NCBI GenBank assembly: GCA_964036045.1
Contig: OZ038379.1
Coordinates: forward strand, 17,219,317 to 17,283,316
DNA: 64,000 nt
Direction: 5' to 3'
Source: Eutreptiella sp. 'Long Island Sound 2002'
Lineage: Eukaryota; Euglenozoa; Euglenophyceae; Eutreptiales; Eutreptiaceae
The notes beneath the pieces were generated by a model. It saw nothing but the letters and a program-made list of their open reading frames with translations, ran no database searches and was not told where the DNA came from. Below, in pieces: positions 39,612-49,312 of this stretch. The position numbers were made by a program, and so were the translations under genes. Position 1 is the stretch's first letter, and each line of letters opens with the position of its first letter.

Positions 39612-42483
39612 TGGTAGCAGAGGCTACCTGAATGTTGTTCCTTTGGTGTCCCAACCACAGCTAGCCCCTCAGTACGGCCCCGTAGACTCCGCAACCTCCG
39701 GAGAAGTAACCATCACGCTCCCGTGGTGCTGTGCGAACGAGGCCTTGAGAGGAATGCCTTGCGCAAGCCCAAATTGCCCAAGAAGGACCCAAATCAGCAG
39801 CTGTGGAGGCCCAGATTACAATCAAGATCCCAGTCGAAATTGGCCATCAAGCAGCTGGAATCTCCCAGCTTACGCTAATGGCAACGCTCCGGTGGAGCTT
39901 ACGGACTTGGCGGGGACCAATACTCCCTACCAATGTCCACATTTCGAGACCATCGATGCCGAAATTGACGACATCGAGATGGGTGGTCCAGGTGAGGTAC
40001 CTACCTTCAATCGACCAGCCTCATGGGCACAATGGGACAACCATTTGTCGCCGGAAGTGACCCGTAACCTTGAGGCGCTTGAGGCCCTGTGTCTATTAGC
40101 CACGTCTAGGCTGATAGGACAAGAAAGAATCGCCTCCGAATTTTTATTTGAATATTTTTTCCTTCTTCAAGAAGAAATTAATACCAGGATGTGGTGGTGT
40201 TCTCAAGAGGATGAATCTTTTTCCATTTTCTTGCAGATCTGGGAGGCAAGCCCCTTCCCGAAGGAGAAGACCAAGGCACCGGTTGCCGGGCCCTCCGCCC
40301 CCCATCCCTCTGTCTCCATCCGCGACGATCTAGCCGCCGCGGTTGAGGAAGGAATCTTAGAGGCAGCTAGGCAGGCAAGCCTGGAAATTAGGACTGAAGG
40401 AGCTCCCCAAGTGGACTCCTGGCTGCGAACCACTGAGATTAGCGGTCCGACAGCCTGCTCAGGCCCTTCAGGACACGGTATGTACTGTCCTGCCGACTGC
40501 TCTTGCAGATCTCAGCGAGATTCTGAGCTCCAATTGCTCAAAGATCAAATGCAACTCATCATTCAGACGCTGGGAATTAAAGATCTTTTCAAGACCCACA
40601 TGCGATCTGAGGGTGCATCATCGGTGGATCAGACTACAGAACCGTCGGAGGAGGCGACAGAAATTTTTTCGATTGCTCCTTCGGTGGACTCTAAGACCAC
40701 CGATGCACGAATCAGCAGGACTAAGCTCAAGGAAAGGGTTACAATCTCTCGATCTCAGAGTAGATCGGCGAAGGCTAGGACTGAGGTACAGAATGCCAAA
40801 AGAACTGCCTCCCGAACTACCCTTCCTGCTGTTGATTCCAATGCAATTGCCCAGATGTTGCTCGCCCAGACCCTCGCCGGAGCTGGTGTGGCTAATGATG
40901 CCGCCAAGGTGTCTGCCATTACGGCCGGTGTTGGGCTGGATTCACTCCTAAATCCCACTTCATTGCGACTTCGTCAGGTTGCCAAGCAACCAAAGTATAA
41001 TGGGAACCCCAGACGTTGGCCTCAGTTCCAACGGGAATTTAAACTGTGGGTTAAGACTCAAAAACTCCAGGATGATCAGTTCCTGATGGCCCTCCTGGAC
41101 TGCCTTGAGGGAGCGCCGGCCAACACTTGGCTCAGAACCTGGAGTGATCGTGAAGATTCAAGTTCCCCCCTTACCTTTGATGAGGTGTGGGAACAGTTGG
41201 AGGTACGTGGATCCCGGCTGCCTGAGGACCATTACCACCAGATGTTGAAGAATTTTCCTTCATTTTCTCGATTAATCTTGCACGAAGTGCAAGACAAGAG
41301 ACAGCGCTTCTGGAATCTCGTAGAAGAATCCGAACATTCAGGCGAAAAATTTTCCAGTGCCGAGCTGAAAAATCTGATTTTTGACAAGATCCCCTCTGAA
41401 ACCGCCGCCACCCTTCGGAATCGACAGTCCGAAGAAAAGGTCAAGACCTGGTGGGCGGAGATCGATGGCTTTGACGCCTCGGCGAACCGGTTTACCGTCA
41501 GGGAGGCACTTCAAAAGTGCTCCCCCACGTCGTTTACCAAGGTGAAATTCACTGAAAACACGTGGAAAATCAAGTTCAATGAACACGAGGATCGGGACTT
41601 GTTTGTCCAAGTCCTCAACAGGGGAGTAAGCTTCCATGGAAATCGTCTGAAGGCCAGGAACTGGGTGTTTTCGTTTACTCCGCAGGAACTGTGGGAAGAG
41701 GTTGAGAGGCTCGCTGACGCCGCCAATCAAAATTTCCACGAAGGTCTTGGGGGAAACAGGAATACCCAGCAAAACACCCAAAATGGGGCCCAAAAGGGCA
41801 ACAAAAAGGTGAATGACACCCGGAATGTTCAGGATCATTGTAGCATCTGCCTTCTTCTAGGTTCTACGAACCGAGCTAAGACGCATTCCACTGCTAATCA
41901 CCGATGGTCTGCTTACGATCACAAGGTGATTGGTGAAAATGTCAGTAATCCTCAGAATTCAGACAGGAATGACAGGCAGGTGCATGGTGCCAAGGGGGGA
42001 AAGGGTAATTCGACTCCCTCCGGCGGGAACAAAAATACTGGAGGCCCTGGCGGGTCCCAAGGCAAAGGGAATCGGACTCCATCCGGCTCCGGTGGACAGC
42101 CGAACGGTCAGACAGGTCCCAATGTCAACGCCGGAGGCGGAAATCGAAATCCAGGCCAAACCCCTCAATCCGGTCAAAACAAAGGAAATGCTCCAGGATC
42201 ACAGGGTAAAGGTAAGGGAAATCCTTCGGGAACCCCCTTCTCTGGTAAGGGCAGAGGGCGTGGCGACGGTGGTGGCCCATCATCCGGCGGCCGTGGCCGT
42301 GGACGTGGAAAGGGAAACCATCGTGTGGATCAGGTCTCAGGTGCAGACCAGGTGTCTGATGCGGATCGAGATTACGTCGAAAACGCTCTGAATCCAGCGG
42401 ATGATCCGTTCCAAGAGGAGTGGATCGACGAATCAGGCTATGTCCACAATGTAAATGCAGCCGCTGGAGGTCAGAACGCCTAG
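39448..42483 (+). CDS. gag: Gag polyprotein of the gypsy element
   Basis: The frame from the ATG at 39448 to the UAG at 42481 encodes 1011 residues, large for Gag. The first 55 codons lie in the LTR and the frame runs through the primer binding site. A later start is possible, but the frame is fully open. Residues about 440-710 form the capsid-like retrotransposon Gag region (RRWPQFQREFKLWVKTQKL, GAPANTWLRTW, FDEVWEQLE), which assembles particles. Around residue 798 CSICLLLG...THSTANHRW is a Cys2-His2-like knuckle instead of the usual CCHC. The last 150 residues are Gly/Asn/Gln/Pro-rich with RGRG motifs near the end (about residues 930-960), a likely nucleic-acid-binding tail. Pol continues in the same frame after the UAG. 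Confidence 0.88.
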   Translation: MDLASVVAALASVGVRVSGSNPNNNIQGDSSRACPTGLAGPEPSGTHIDPGQHFHGSRGYLNVVPLVSQPQLAPQYGPVDSATSGEVTITLPWCCANEALRGMPCASPNCPRRTQISSCGGPDYNQDPSRNWPSSSWNLPAYANGNAPVELTDLAGTNTPYQCPHFETIDAEIDDIEMGGPGEVPTFNRPASWAQWDNHLSPEVTRNLEALEALCLLATSRLIGQERIASEFLFEYFFLLQEEINTRMWWCSQEDESFSIFLQIWEASPFPKEKTKAPVAGPSAPHPSVSIRDDLAAAVEEGILEAARQASLEIRTEGAPQVDSWLRTTEISGPTACSGPSGHGMYCPADCSCRSQRDSELQLLKDQMQLIIQTLGIKDLFKTHMRSEGASSVDQTTEPSEEATEIFSIAPSVDSKTTDARISRTKLKERVTISRSQSRSAKARTEVQNAKRTASRTTLPAVDSNAIAQMLLAQTLAGAGVANDAAKVSAITAGVGLDSLLNPTSLRLRQVAKQPKYNGNPRRWPQFQREFKLWVKTQKLQDDQFLMALLDCLEGAPANTWLRTWSDREDSSSPLTFDEVWEQLEVRGSRLPEDHYHQMLKNFPSFSRLILHEVQDKRQRFWNLVEESEHSGEKFSSAELKNLIFDKIPSETAATLRNRQSEEKVKTWWAEIDGFDASANRFTVREALQKCSPTSFTKVKFTENTWKIKFNEHEDRDLFVQVLNRGVSFHGNRLKARNWVFSFTPQELWEEVERLADAANQNFHEGLGGNRNTQQNTQNGAQKGNKKVNDTRNVQDHCSICLLLGSTNRAKTHSTANHRWSAYDHKVIGENVSNPQNSDRNDRQVHGAKGGKGNSTPSGGNKNTGGPGGSQGKGNRTPSGSGGQPNGQTGPNVNAGGGNRNPGQTPQSGQNKGNAPGSQGKGKGNPSGTPFSGKGRGRGDGGGPSSGGRGRGRGKGNHRVDQVSGADQVSDADRDYVENALNPADDPFQEEWIDESGYVHNVNAAAGGQNA
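39612..39627 (+). promoter_or_regulatory. primer binding site, initiator tRNA-Met type
   Basis: TGGTAGCAGAGGCTAC starts at the first base after the 5' LTR. It resembles the TGGTATCAGAGC complement to initiator tRNA-Met used by many plant gypsy elements. It lies inside the Gag open frame. Confidence 0.8.
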
Positions 42484-42519
42484 GGGAGCCACGAAAATCG
42501 CCCCTCCCCAGGCGATTTC
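42481..42519 (+). promoter_or_regulatory. UAG read-through site with structured downstream element (candidate pseudoknot)
   Basis: The Gag stop UAG is followed by GGG. Downstream, AAATCGCC (42495-42502) and GGCGATTT (42511-42518) form a perfect 8-bp stem with an 8-nt loop. The loop contains CTCCCC (42504-42509), complementary to GGGGAG (42483-42488), which starts at the third base of the stop codon. This a-b-a'-b' order is that of an H-type pseudoknot, although the one-nucleotide connector between a' and b' is very short, so partial or alternating pairing is more likely. Gammaretroviral gag-pol read-through also uses UAG-G and a pseudoknot. Confidence 0.62.
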
Positions 42520-45500
42520 AGGCATGATCCCCAAATTCCTGATCGACCATTACTTGATGTAGGGTCGCTTGTCTCCTCTCCCCTGGATCCAGCAGCGGAT
42601 CCTTCTGTTGTAGTGGACGAGGTTGGTGTACAGTCCAAGCACAGGGCTCGTCAGTTTGTCACAAAGCTGTGGGTCTCTGATTGCAAGGGAAATTTCCACC
42701 TCGCCACCTGTTTGTGTGATAATGGATCAGAGGTAAATCTCCAATCCAACTCCTTCTTACCCGACGACTGCGTGTTCGAGTCGCCTCATCCTGTTACCCT
42801 CGAGGGAGTTTCTGGACACTCTCTCGCAGGTGGGCAACGCGGTTGTTATATATCCACCCATTTGGTCGCTCAAGACCTTTGGGAAGAGCAAAATGTGGAA
42901 GAAGTTGTCCTTAAGGATGACTACTTCTACCGTGCTGACATAAAATATGACCTTTATTTGGGGCATCCTTGGCTTCGCAAGAACAGGGTAGCGCCTGTAG
43001 GTCATCGTCGTTGTTTTTTGCTGGAGTCAGGTCCCTTGGAGCGTCCTGAATTTCGTTTTTTGCACGCAGGGTTTAAAAGTGCAGAAGAATTTTTGAAGCA
43101 AAAAGTGACACCAAAATTTGGTGAAGATGTCACCATTGCAGAGGTGAATGGGAGTGCCGATTACTCCCAGGAGTTAGAATGTCTTCGTAGGGACTCCCAG
43201 CCACGACGCCCTTCGCGCTGGCACTCTTCATCCTACAGAGTTGTCGACAAATGGCGCGATGCAATTTTTGAATACTTCCATGAACATCATTCTTTTTGGC
43301 CTCAGTATGATGCATTTGCTAACCGCACGAACAAGCGCTTTGATAAGCACTTCAGCGACGCTTGGACCCACAAATGGGACAAGAAATTGTGGATTAATCC
43401 TCCGTTTCACTTAATCCAGCAGGTCATCCATAAAATCAAGCAGGATAAGACCCAGGCGATTTTAGTTGTGCCCTTGTGGGACGACAAGCCTTGGTTTCAG
43501 GAATTACAGGACATTTGTGTAGATTACATCGAACTTCCCAGGAAGATTAAGCTGTATGCCAGGGACGACACAGGTCCCCTGCCACAGCGCTCCTGGAGTT
43601 CGCTTGCATTCCTGGTGGATGGAAAGCTTTCTGACTCTAATTCTGCTGATTCTAGTACAGATTCCTGTGTTGGGTCTGAATCTGAGGTTGAGCGTGGTAC
43701 TGATGATGAATCTATTTTTTCTGATTTTTGTTCGTCAGATACCCAAGGTGATTCAACGACCAATGGATCCGCCTCGGCTCCCTCTTCACCCATACGGTCG
43801 ACATCGAAAAGAATCTTCAGTGCACGGGCGAGGAAAAATCTCCAATCGCGCCGCAAATTCAGAGTTTTTTATGAAAAACCCCCTGTGGAAGCTTTCATGG
43901 ATCCTTTCGAGGAGCTGGATCACGAGGAAAATCTCTGGGATTTCGACACAAGACCCACCTATCTTCAGGAGGCAGTTGATACGGACCTGTTTAGGGACAT
44001 CCGTCAGAAGATTCTTCCTGCCAAAGCCGAAGAAGTCGCCAAAGTTTTTTCGACAGTAATTCCTGGCGATCAGGTGGACACTGAATTGTGTTCGAGGTCA
44101 AGAGAAAAGATTTTTGAGGAACGGAAGGATTCAACCCTTTCAGGGAAGTTGATCAAAGATCCCCCTGTCCGTGGACAGTTCGGTGAAGCCTTCATCGAGC
44201 TTCGTGAAGGGTACAAGGCAAAAAAACAGCGCCCTTATGAAAATCATGGACACAAACATGAGATTCTCAGAAAAATCATTGAGAGAAATCTCAGGGAATT
44301 TGGTTGGCTTGAGGGTTGTATGACCAGCGAATGGTGTTGTTCACCCTTCACAGTCCCGAAGCCACCGCCTGCAGACCAGAACACCATTGATGGTTGGCGA
44401 ATGGTGGTTGATTTTCGCAATCTCAATGCCGAAACAAAGGCGGATTCACACCCCCTGCCCCTCATTGAGGAGGAAATCGCCAAGAGGGCAAGAGGTCGTT
44501 TGTTCTCTGTGCTGGATCTCCGTCACGGTTTTCACCAAATGCCGTTGAGGAAAGACAGCAGACCTCTCACCTGTATGTGCACGCCATGTGGCCCAGTCCA
44601 GTGGACCGTCATGCCCATGGGATTGAAGAACGCCCCCTCATTTTTTCAAAGAATGATGGAGGATGTGCTGTTCACAACCCATCCGGAGCTTCGTGCCTTC
44701 GTGAGTGTGTACATAGATGATATAATCATCGCGACGGAGGGGGAGGGACTGACCGAAGCCGAGCTGGTGGCCCTACATGAGAAGCAGCTGAACCAAGTTT
44801 TGGATATTCTTGACGCCAATCAGCTGATTTGTGGGCCAAAGAAGGGAAAATTATTTTTAAAATCAGTCGAATTTTGTGGTTCTCTCCTAGAGAATGGCAC
44901 TCGACGACCCAGTCCAGGGAAGCTCGTCGCTATTCAGAAGTGGAAGCGCCCTGAGACGATCACGGAGTTGCGAGGATTCCTAGGTTGTTGCAATTTTTAC
45001 CACACTTTTGTGCCGAATTATGCCAAATTTGCTGCCCCCCTCACTGAATTATTGAAGGTAGGGAGAGATGCAGGCAAGGCAGGTTCAAAGGTTCGTGTCA
45101 AGTGGACTGACGAGTGCGAGGAGGCCTTCCATCACTTGAAGGCAGCCCTCTGCGAAGTCGCCACATTGCATGTGCCCCAATTTGACCGACCCTTCTACAT
45201 TAGAACCGACGCATCTAGGTACGCGATCGGAGCTGTCCTTGAACAGGTTGATGAAGCCACCGGCGATCATTACCCTCTTGCATTTTGGTCTCGGAAGCTA
45301 GCTCCACGCCAAATGCAATGGTCGCCGCGTGAGCAAGAAACGTACGCCATCATCTGTGCTTTAAAAAAGTACCAATCGTGGGTTGGCACCAATCGAGTCG
45401 AGGTCCTGACGGATCATCGATCTCTGGAGTATTGGGCCACGGAACACATTGATACTGTCGCGAGCCCAGCTGGTCGACGGGCCAGATGGCACGAATTTCT

Positions 45501-47667
45501 CTCTCTGTTTGACCTCCACGTGTCGTATTTGCCTGGAAAACATAACACGGTAGCGGATGCTCTGAGCCGATGGGCTTATCCCGCCTCAGAGGGGCTGCAA
45601 AGTACCAACATCCATGGTACGGAGCAGGACCGCCATGTAATCATCGAATGGGATCAGGAAGAAAAGAAACTCATTCGACGTGCATGCATGCAGTGCGCTG
45701 TTAAACAGCACGCATTGCCGTGTCACGACATCACGGCCATCACAGATCCAGCGCATGCTCACGAGATCTGCACCAAAACGATGAAAGTCGTGGAAAATGT
45801 CACCGATCCCTCCACAGGGAGTGTGAAACGGTTTGACTACACCCGACGAGTAAATCGATTTCGGTTGATCGAGGGCATTAAGCGCCGAGATCCGGCCAAA
45901 ACTCCACCCCTGCCTAAGGATTCCCTTATCATCCGAGACTGGACGTCCGATTACCTGCAGGATCCCATGTTTAAAGAGGTCTTTGGAAATCTCAAATCCA
46001 AAGATGCTCACAGGGATGGGATTTTTCCTGAGTACTCGTTGGATGGGGGGAAGCTGTGGATGGAGGGTAAATTGTGTGTGCCAGACGCCCTAGCCCCCCG
46101 AGTGTTAAACTGGTGGCACAAATGGGAGTCCCCCCACGCACATGGCCGTCGACTGTGGTCGATGATTAAGCATAGGCTGTTTGGATCGAGGCTCTACACT
46201 CATTGCATGAAAGTAGCTGCCGGATGTGCCCAATGTGCTGTCTCGACGCCTCCCAGCGCGAAGAAGCACGGCCATCTGAGGCCTCATCCTATTCCGGGGC
46301 GTCTCTTTAACAGAGTCACCAGTGATTTCTTCTATCTCGGTGAACTCGATGACGAAGAGTGCCATTGGACTAATAAAAAAGTCAATGGTGTGCTCCTTAT
46401 TCAGTGCCGTCATTCCGGCTACATTCAAGTGTTGCCTTGCAACATTGAGTCGATGACTGGCAAGGCTGCCGCCAAATGGTGCGCGCAGACCTGGATGGGA
46501 GGCTGGGACGTCCCATCCGAGGTGGTCACGGACTCAGGCAAAGAGTACACCTCCGAATGGTGGAGAGAATTGTGTGCTCGCCTTGGAATCCACCACCTCA
46601 GGTGTGAAATCCACTCGCATCGAGCGCTGCCTGGCGAAAGAGCCGGCCGCTCAGTTATAAATATGCTTCGTAAGGAGCTCGCGAGTGAGAAGGATTTCCA
46701 CTGGCTTGAAGTTCTCTTCGCATTGCTTCGCCGTTACCACAACACGCCTTTGTATCATGGCCTTTCTCCAAATGAAATTGTCTTTGGACGAAAGAAGTGT
46801 TGGTGGAACATGCCGTTGAATAATCCTCGCCCCTGTAAGGATGCTTCGCTGTTTTTGGACGAAGTCCAACGAGCAGACAAATCTGTGTCGAAATTAATCG
46901 AAAAGCATCAAGCTGACTGGCTTTGGGTTCAAAATCAAGGTCGAAAAAACCCCCACAATTTTGAAGTCGATGATCGAGTTTGGCTTCGAAAATCCGAAAC
47001 CACCCTGGACGGAGATGACAAGCTTCTTCCCTTGTGGGAGGGGCCATTCGCTGTTACAGCGCGTCTTGGGGAGAACAGGTGGAGGATCCGTGTGGATGTC
47101 AGCAGGGAAATTGACGTTTCGGGCGATCGCCTCAAGAGAGAGATCCCCTCCCCCAAGGATCGAGTTAAACCCCTTTTTTGGACTGCAAAACACTTGTCCG
47201 ATCGGGTAATCGAAGGGGGAAAGTACGAACTCAAGAGGATTGTTGAAGCAAGACGTGACGCCAAGGGCGAATGGGAATTTTTGTGTGAGTGGAGGGGCTT
47301 TGATTCCAGTCACAACAACTGGGAACCAGCCCAATCTTTTGTCCATGGATACACCAAGGGGTTCATTGACTTCCTGAAGAAGCACCCCGAAATTGGTGTA
47401 CTCCTGACAGATTGTTTGTCGAAACCAGACAGACAAGTGGAGAGCGACGGAAAACGACCTGTGGTGAATCGAGATCCAGCCTTTTACGGCCCTCAGCAGC
47501 CACATTCCAGGGCTGATCCGTCGATCCCCCCTCCTGTGGTCAGGCCAGCCCAGGAACCCAATGAGGACCAAGCTTCGAGTTCGGCAGCTGATTTGCAGCG
47601 CCCAAGCCGTACCAGGGCCCGACCAGACAGGTTGGTGGTCACCTGTATTCGTGCTTGGCCGAATTGA
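42484..47667 (+). CDS. pol: Pol polyprotein: protease, Dam-like domain, RT, RNase H, integrase, chromodomain
   Basis: It is open in the Gag frame directly after the UAG; the first ATG is far inside, so it is expected as a Gag-Pol fusion. Numbering from codon 42613: protease CDNGSEVN (Asp36, an unusual DNGS instead of DTGA/DSGA); a Dam-methyltransferase-like region at about 225-325 with DAFANRTNKRF (233) and NPPF (262-265); RT with WRMVVDFRNLN, FSVLDLRHGFHQ and YIDD (700-703); RNase H with YIRTDASRYAIGAVLEQ and TDHRSLEYW; an integrase zinc region and a DD34E triad (Asp1238, Asp1307, Glu1342; GERAG in place of the common TDGQTE); and a chromodomain at about 1533-1595 (YELKRIVEARR, EFLCEWRGFDSSHNNWEP), which in chromoviruses steers integration to marked chromatin. 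A Ser/Asp/Glu-rich linker (about 340-400) separates the Dam-like region from RT. The TGA at 47665 ends the frame. Confidence 0.95.
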   Translation, partial: GSHENRPSPGDFRHDPQIPDRPLLDVGSLVSSPLDPAADPSVVVDEVGVQSKHRARQFVTKLWVSDCKGNFHLATCLCDNGSEVNLQSNSFLPDDCVFESPHPVTLEGVSGHSLAGGQRGCYISTHLVAQDLWEEQNVEEVVLKDDYFYRADIKYDLYLGHPWLRKNRVAPVGHRRCFLLESGPLERPEFRFLHAGFKSAEEFLKQKVTPKFGEDVTIAEVNGSADYSQELECLRRDSQPRRPSRWHSSSYRVVDKWRDAIFEYFHEHHSFWPQYDAFANRTNKRFDKHFSDAWTHKWDKKLWINPPFHLIQQVIHKIKQDKTQAILVVPLWDDKPWFQELQDICVDYIELPRKIKLYARDDTGPLPQRSWSSLAFLVDGKLSDSNSADSSTDSCVGSESEVERGTDDESIFSDFCSSDTQGDSTTNGSASAPSSPIRSTSKRIFSARARKNLQSRRKFRVFYEKPPVEAFMDPFEELDHEENLWDFDTRPTYLQEAVDTDLFRDIRQKILPAKAEEVAKVFSTVIPGDQVDTELCSRSREKIFEERKDSTLSGKLIKDPPVRGQFGEAFIELREGYKAKKQRPYENHGHKHEILRKIIERNLREFGWLEGCMTSEWCCSPFTVPKPPPADQNTIDGWRMVVDFRNLNAETKADSHPLPLIEEEIAKRARGRLFSVLDLRHGFHQMPLRKDSRPLTCMCTPCGPVQWTVMPMGLKNAPSFFQRMMEDVLFTTHPELRAFVSVYIDDIIIATEGEGLTEAELVALHEKQLNQVLDILDANQLICGPKKGKLFLKSVEFCGSLLENGTRRPSPGKLVAIQKWKRPETITELRGFLGCCNFYHTFVPNYAKFAAPLTELLKVGRDAGKAGSKVRVKWTDECEEAFHHLKAALCEVATLHVPQFDRPFYIRTDASRYAIGAVLEQVDEATGDHYPLAFWSRKLAPRQMQWSPREQETYAIICALKKYQSWVGTNRVEVLTDHRSLEYWATEHIDTVASPAGRRARWHEFLSLFDLHVSYLPGKHNTVADALSRWAYPASEGLQSTNIHGTEQDRHVIIEWDQEEKKLIRRACMQCAVKQHALPCHDITAITDPAHAHEICTKTMKVVENVTDPSTGSVKRFDYTRRVNRFRLIEGIKRRDPAKTPPLPKDSLIIRDWTSDYLQDPMFKEVFGNLKSKDAHRDGIFPEYSLDGGKLWMEGKLCVPDALAPRVLNWWHKWESPHAHGRRLWSMIKHRLFGSRLYTHCMKVAAGCAQCAVSTPPSAKKHGHLRPHPIPGRLFNRVTSDFFYLGELDDEECHWTNKKVNGVLLIQCRHSGYIQVLPCNIESMTGKAAAKWCAQTWMGGWDVPSEVVTDSGKEYTSEWWRELCARLGIHHLRCEIHSHRALPGERAGRSVINMLRKELASEKDFHWLEVLFALLRRYHNTPLYHGLSPNEIVFGRKKCWWNMPLNNPRPCKDASLFLDEVQRADKSVSKLIEKHQADWLWVQNQGRKNPHNFEVDDRVWLRKSETTLDGDDKLLPLWEGPFAVTARLGENRWRIRVDVSREIDVSGDRLKREIPSPKDRVKPLFWTAKHLSDRVIEGGKYELKRIVEARRDAKGEWEFLCEWRGFDSSHNNWEPAQSFVHGYTKGFIDFLKKHPEIGVLLTDCLSKPDRQVESDGKRPVVNRDPAFYGPQQPHSRADPSIPPPVVRPAQEPNEDQASSSAADLQRPSRTRARPDRLVVTCIRAWPN

Positions 47668-49312
47668 GAAAGCCATCCTACCACATTCTGCTCAATCCAC
47701 TGTTCATTCTTTCTGTTTATGTCATGATGTGGAGAACTGCGAATGTTTGATAATTTGACGTCAATCAACTTTTCTTTGGTCTCCGTTAGGCAGACAAGGC
47801 GTAGATACGCTGACGGAGTGTGCTGCCGTGTTCAGAAAAAACCAAACTCAGGCTTAATTCAGGCAGATTCGGGGTAATCTTGTCTCTGTTGGTCTGTGCA
47901 TCTTTGGAATTTGGCTACTCGTGCAGATGGAAGCAAATGTACATAATCAAAACACCGGCCGGTGACATGCACCCCTACAGGCACCCCCTGTAGTACTGGC
48001 TGCACCAGATGCGACGCCAGGAACTCAGATCTCACCTTCATTTGCTGTGATGCTGACGCCAAAGTCCAGATTCAGATCCAGGATCCTCAAATTTACCTTG
48101 AATTTCTCAGGTTTGTCCATCATTCTGCCACTGTTGTACGAAACCCAGACGTCAATTGTTCAGACAATCTTCAGACAGGAGCTCTAGGGACTTCTAACAG
48201 CCACCTCTGAAGTCCGTAAGCTTCGTTGTATTTTTGGCACACGCCAATGTGAGCTCAATTCGACCAGAAACTGTCGAGAATGGTGAATCCAAGTGTCTTG
48301 TGGGATTTCAACGAAAGATTGGCCTTGTCCAAGTCGATTGACACCACCGCCACTGTACATTCGGTGTCTCTCAGTTATATACTGTCAGTAAAGTGCCTTC
48401 AACGAACCTTCGGCGCGTTACATGCCAAGGATCCAGGGCCAGCATGTCCCATCATGATGCATCATCACATGATCCACATTTTGATAGAATCTGTTTGATG
48501 CTCGCGAACCAACGTGCCGGAAAGCACAATTGAGCTGAATAAACGACAATATATATTAACTTTAGTCTAAACGAAAGTGTTAGTAGTTTCAGTTGTAGAC
48601 ATTCCGCTTCATTTCACCTTCATCTCAGGGAATGTACTCATTATAGGACAATTTAGGTTGATTGCCTTGTCATCTCCCCACATTCCTCGAAGATCTGTTT
48701 AGATCTAAGTGAACGGAAACACATCTTTACCTTCGTTGGTTCACTTAGGGTCTGGAGACTACATGTGTATTTGTTTAACCGCACTGTGATTGCTTAATTC
48801 CCTCAATCTCTGTCCAAATTCATTCTCATTTTTGCTGAATCTTGTGATCATCCACCAGATGCGCCAAATCTGAGTCACATGCTGTACTTTTCAGAACGAG
48901 AAAAGCGGGATAACACGATGTAGAGTTCGGCGAGGACACCGTAGCGTGCCCGCGACAGCGAAACTGTGCCAGAGCGCTGAGATGTCACTTCAATTCTTGA
49001 TCCCCCCACTCAATCTACCAATAATCTACCTCATTCTCAACCAATGCATGGTTTGGTATCGATTCTCGATACGTTTACATGCTTTTTAGCCCCTGACCTA
49101 ATGTTTTACAGCACGGAGGACTGTTCGTCACTTCTCATTCTGTCTCATTTCAGGTTCATCCAGCCTGATTCAGTGCCAATTCAGCCCAATTCAGGTCAGA
49201 TCAAGCAGATTTCGCCTCATCGAGGCTACATCTCTATGTTTTTCTGGGACTTACCCGCACTACGTTCTTCGTTGACGTAGCGACACACCCCAGTGTGTTT
49301 TTGGAGGGGGAG
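47668..49312 (+). other. noncoding 3' region of the gypsy element
   Basis: 1.6 kb between the Pol stop and the 3' LTR holds only short frames without motifs (for example 47962-48210, Cys-rich, 82 codons). No envelope-like gene is seen. It ends in the polypurine tract. Confidence 0.7.
49303..49312 (+). promoter_or_regulatory. polypurine tract
   Basis: GGAGGGGGAG directly abuts the 3' LTR, preceded by a T run, as expected for the plus-strand primer. Confidence 0.9.

Noticed and set aside
47962-48210. Envelope-like or accessory gene after Pol
   Set aside because: 82 codons, Cys-rich, no signal peptide or membrane segment; probably chance.
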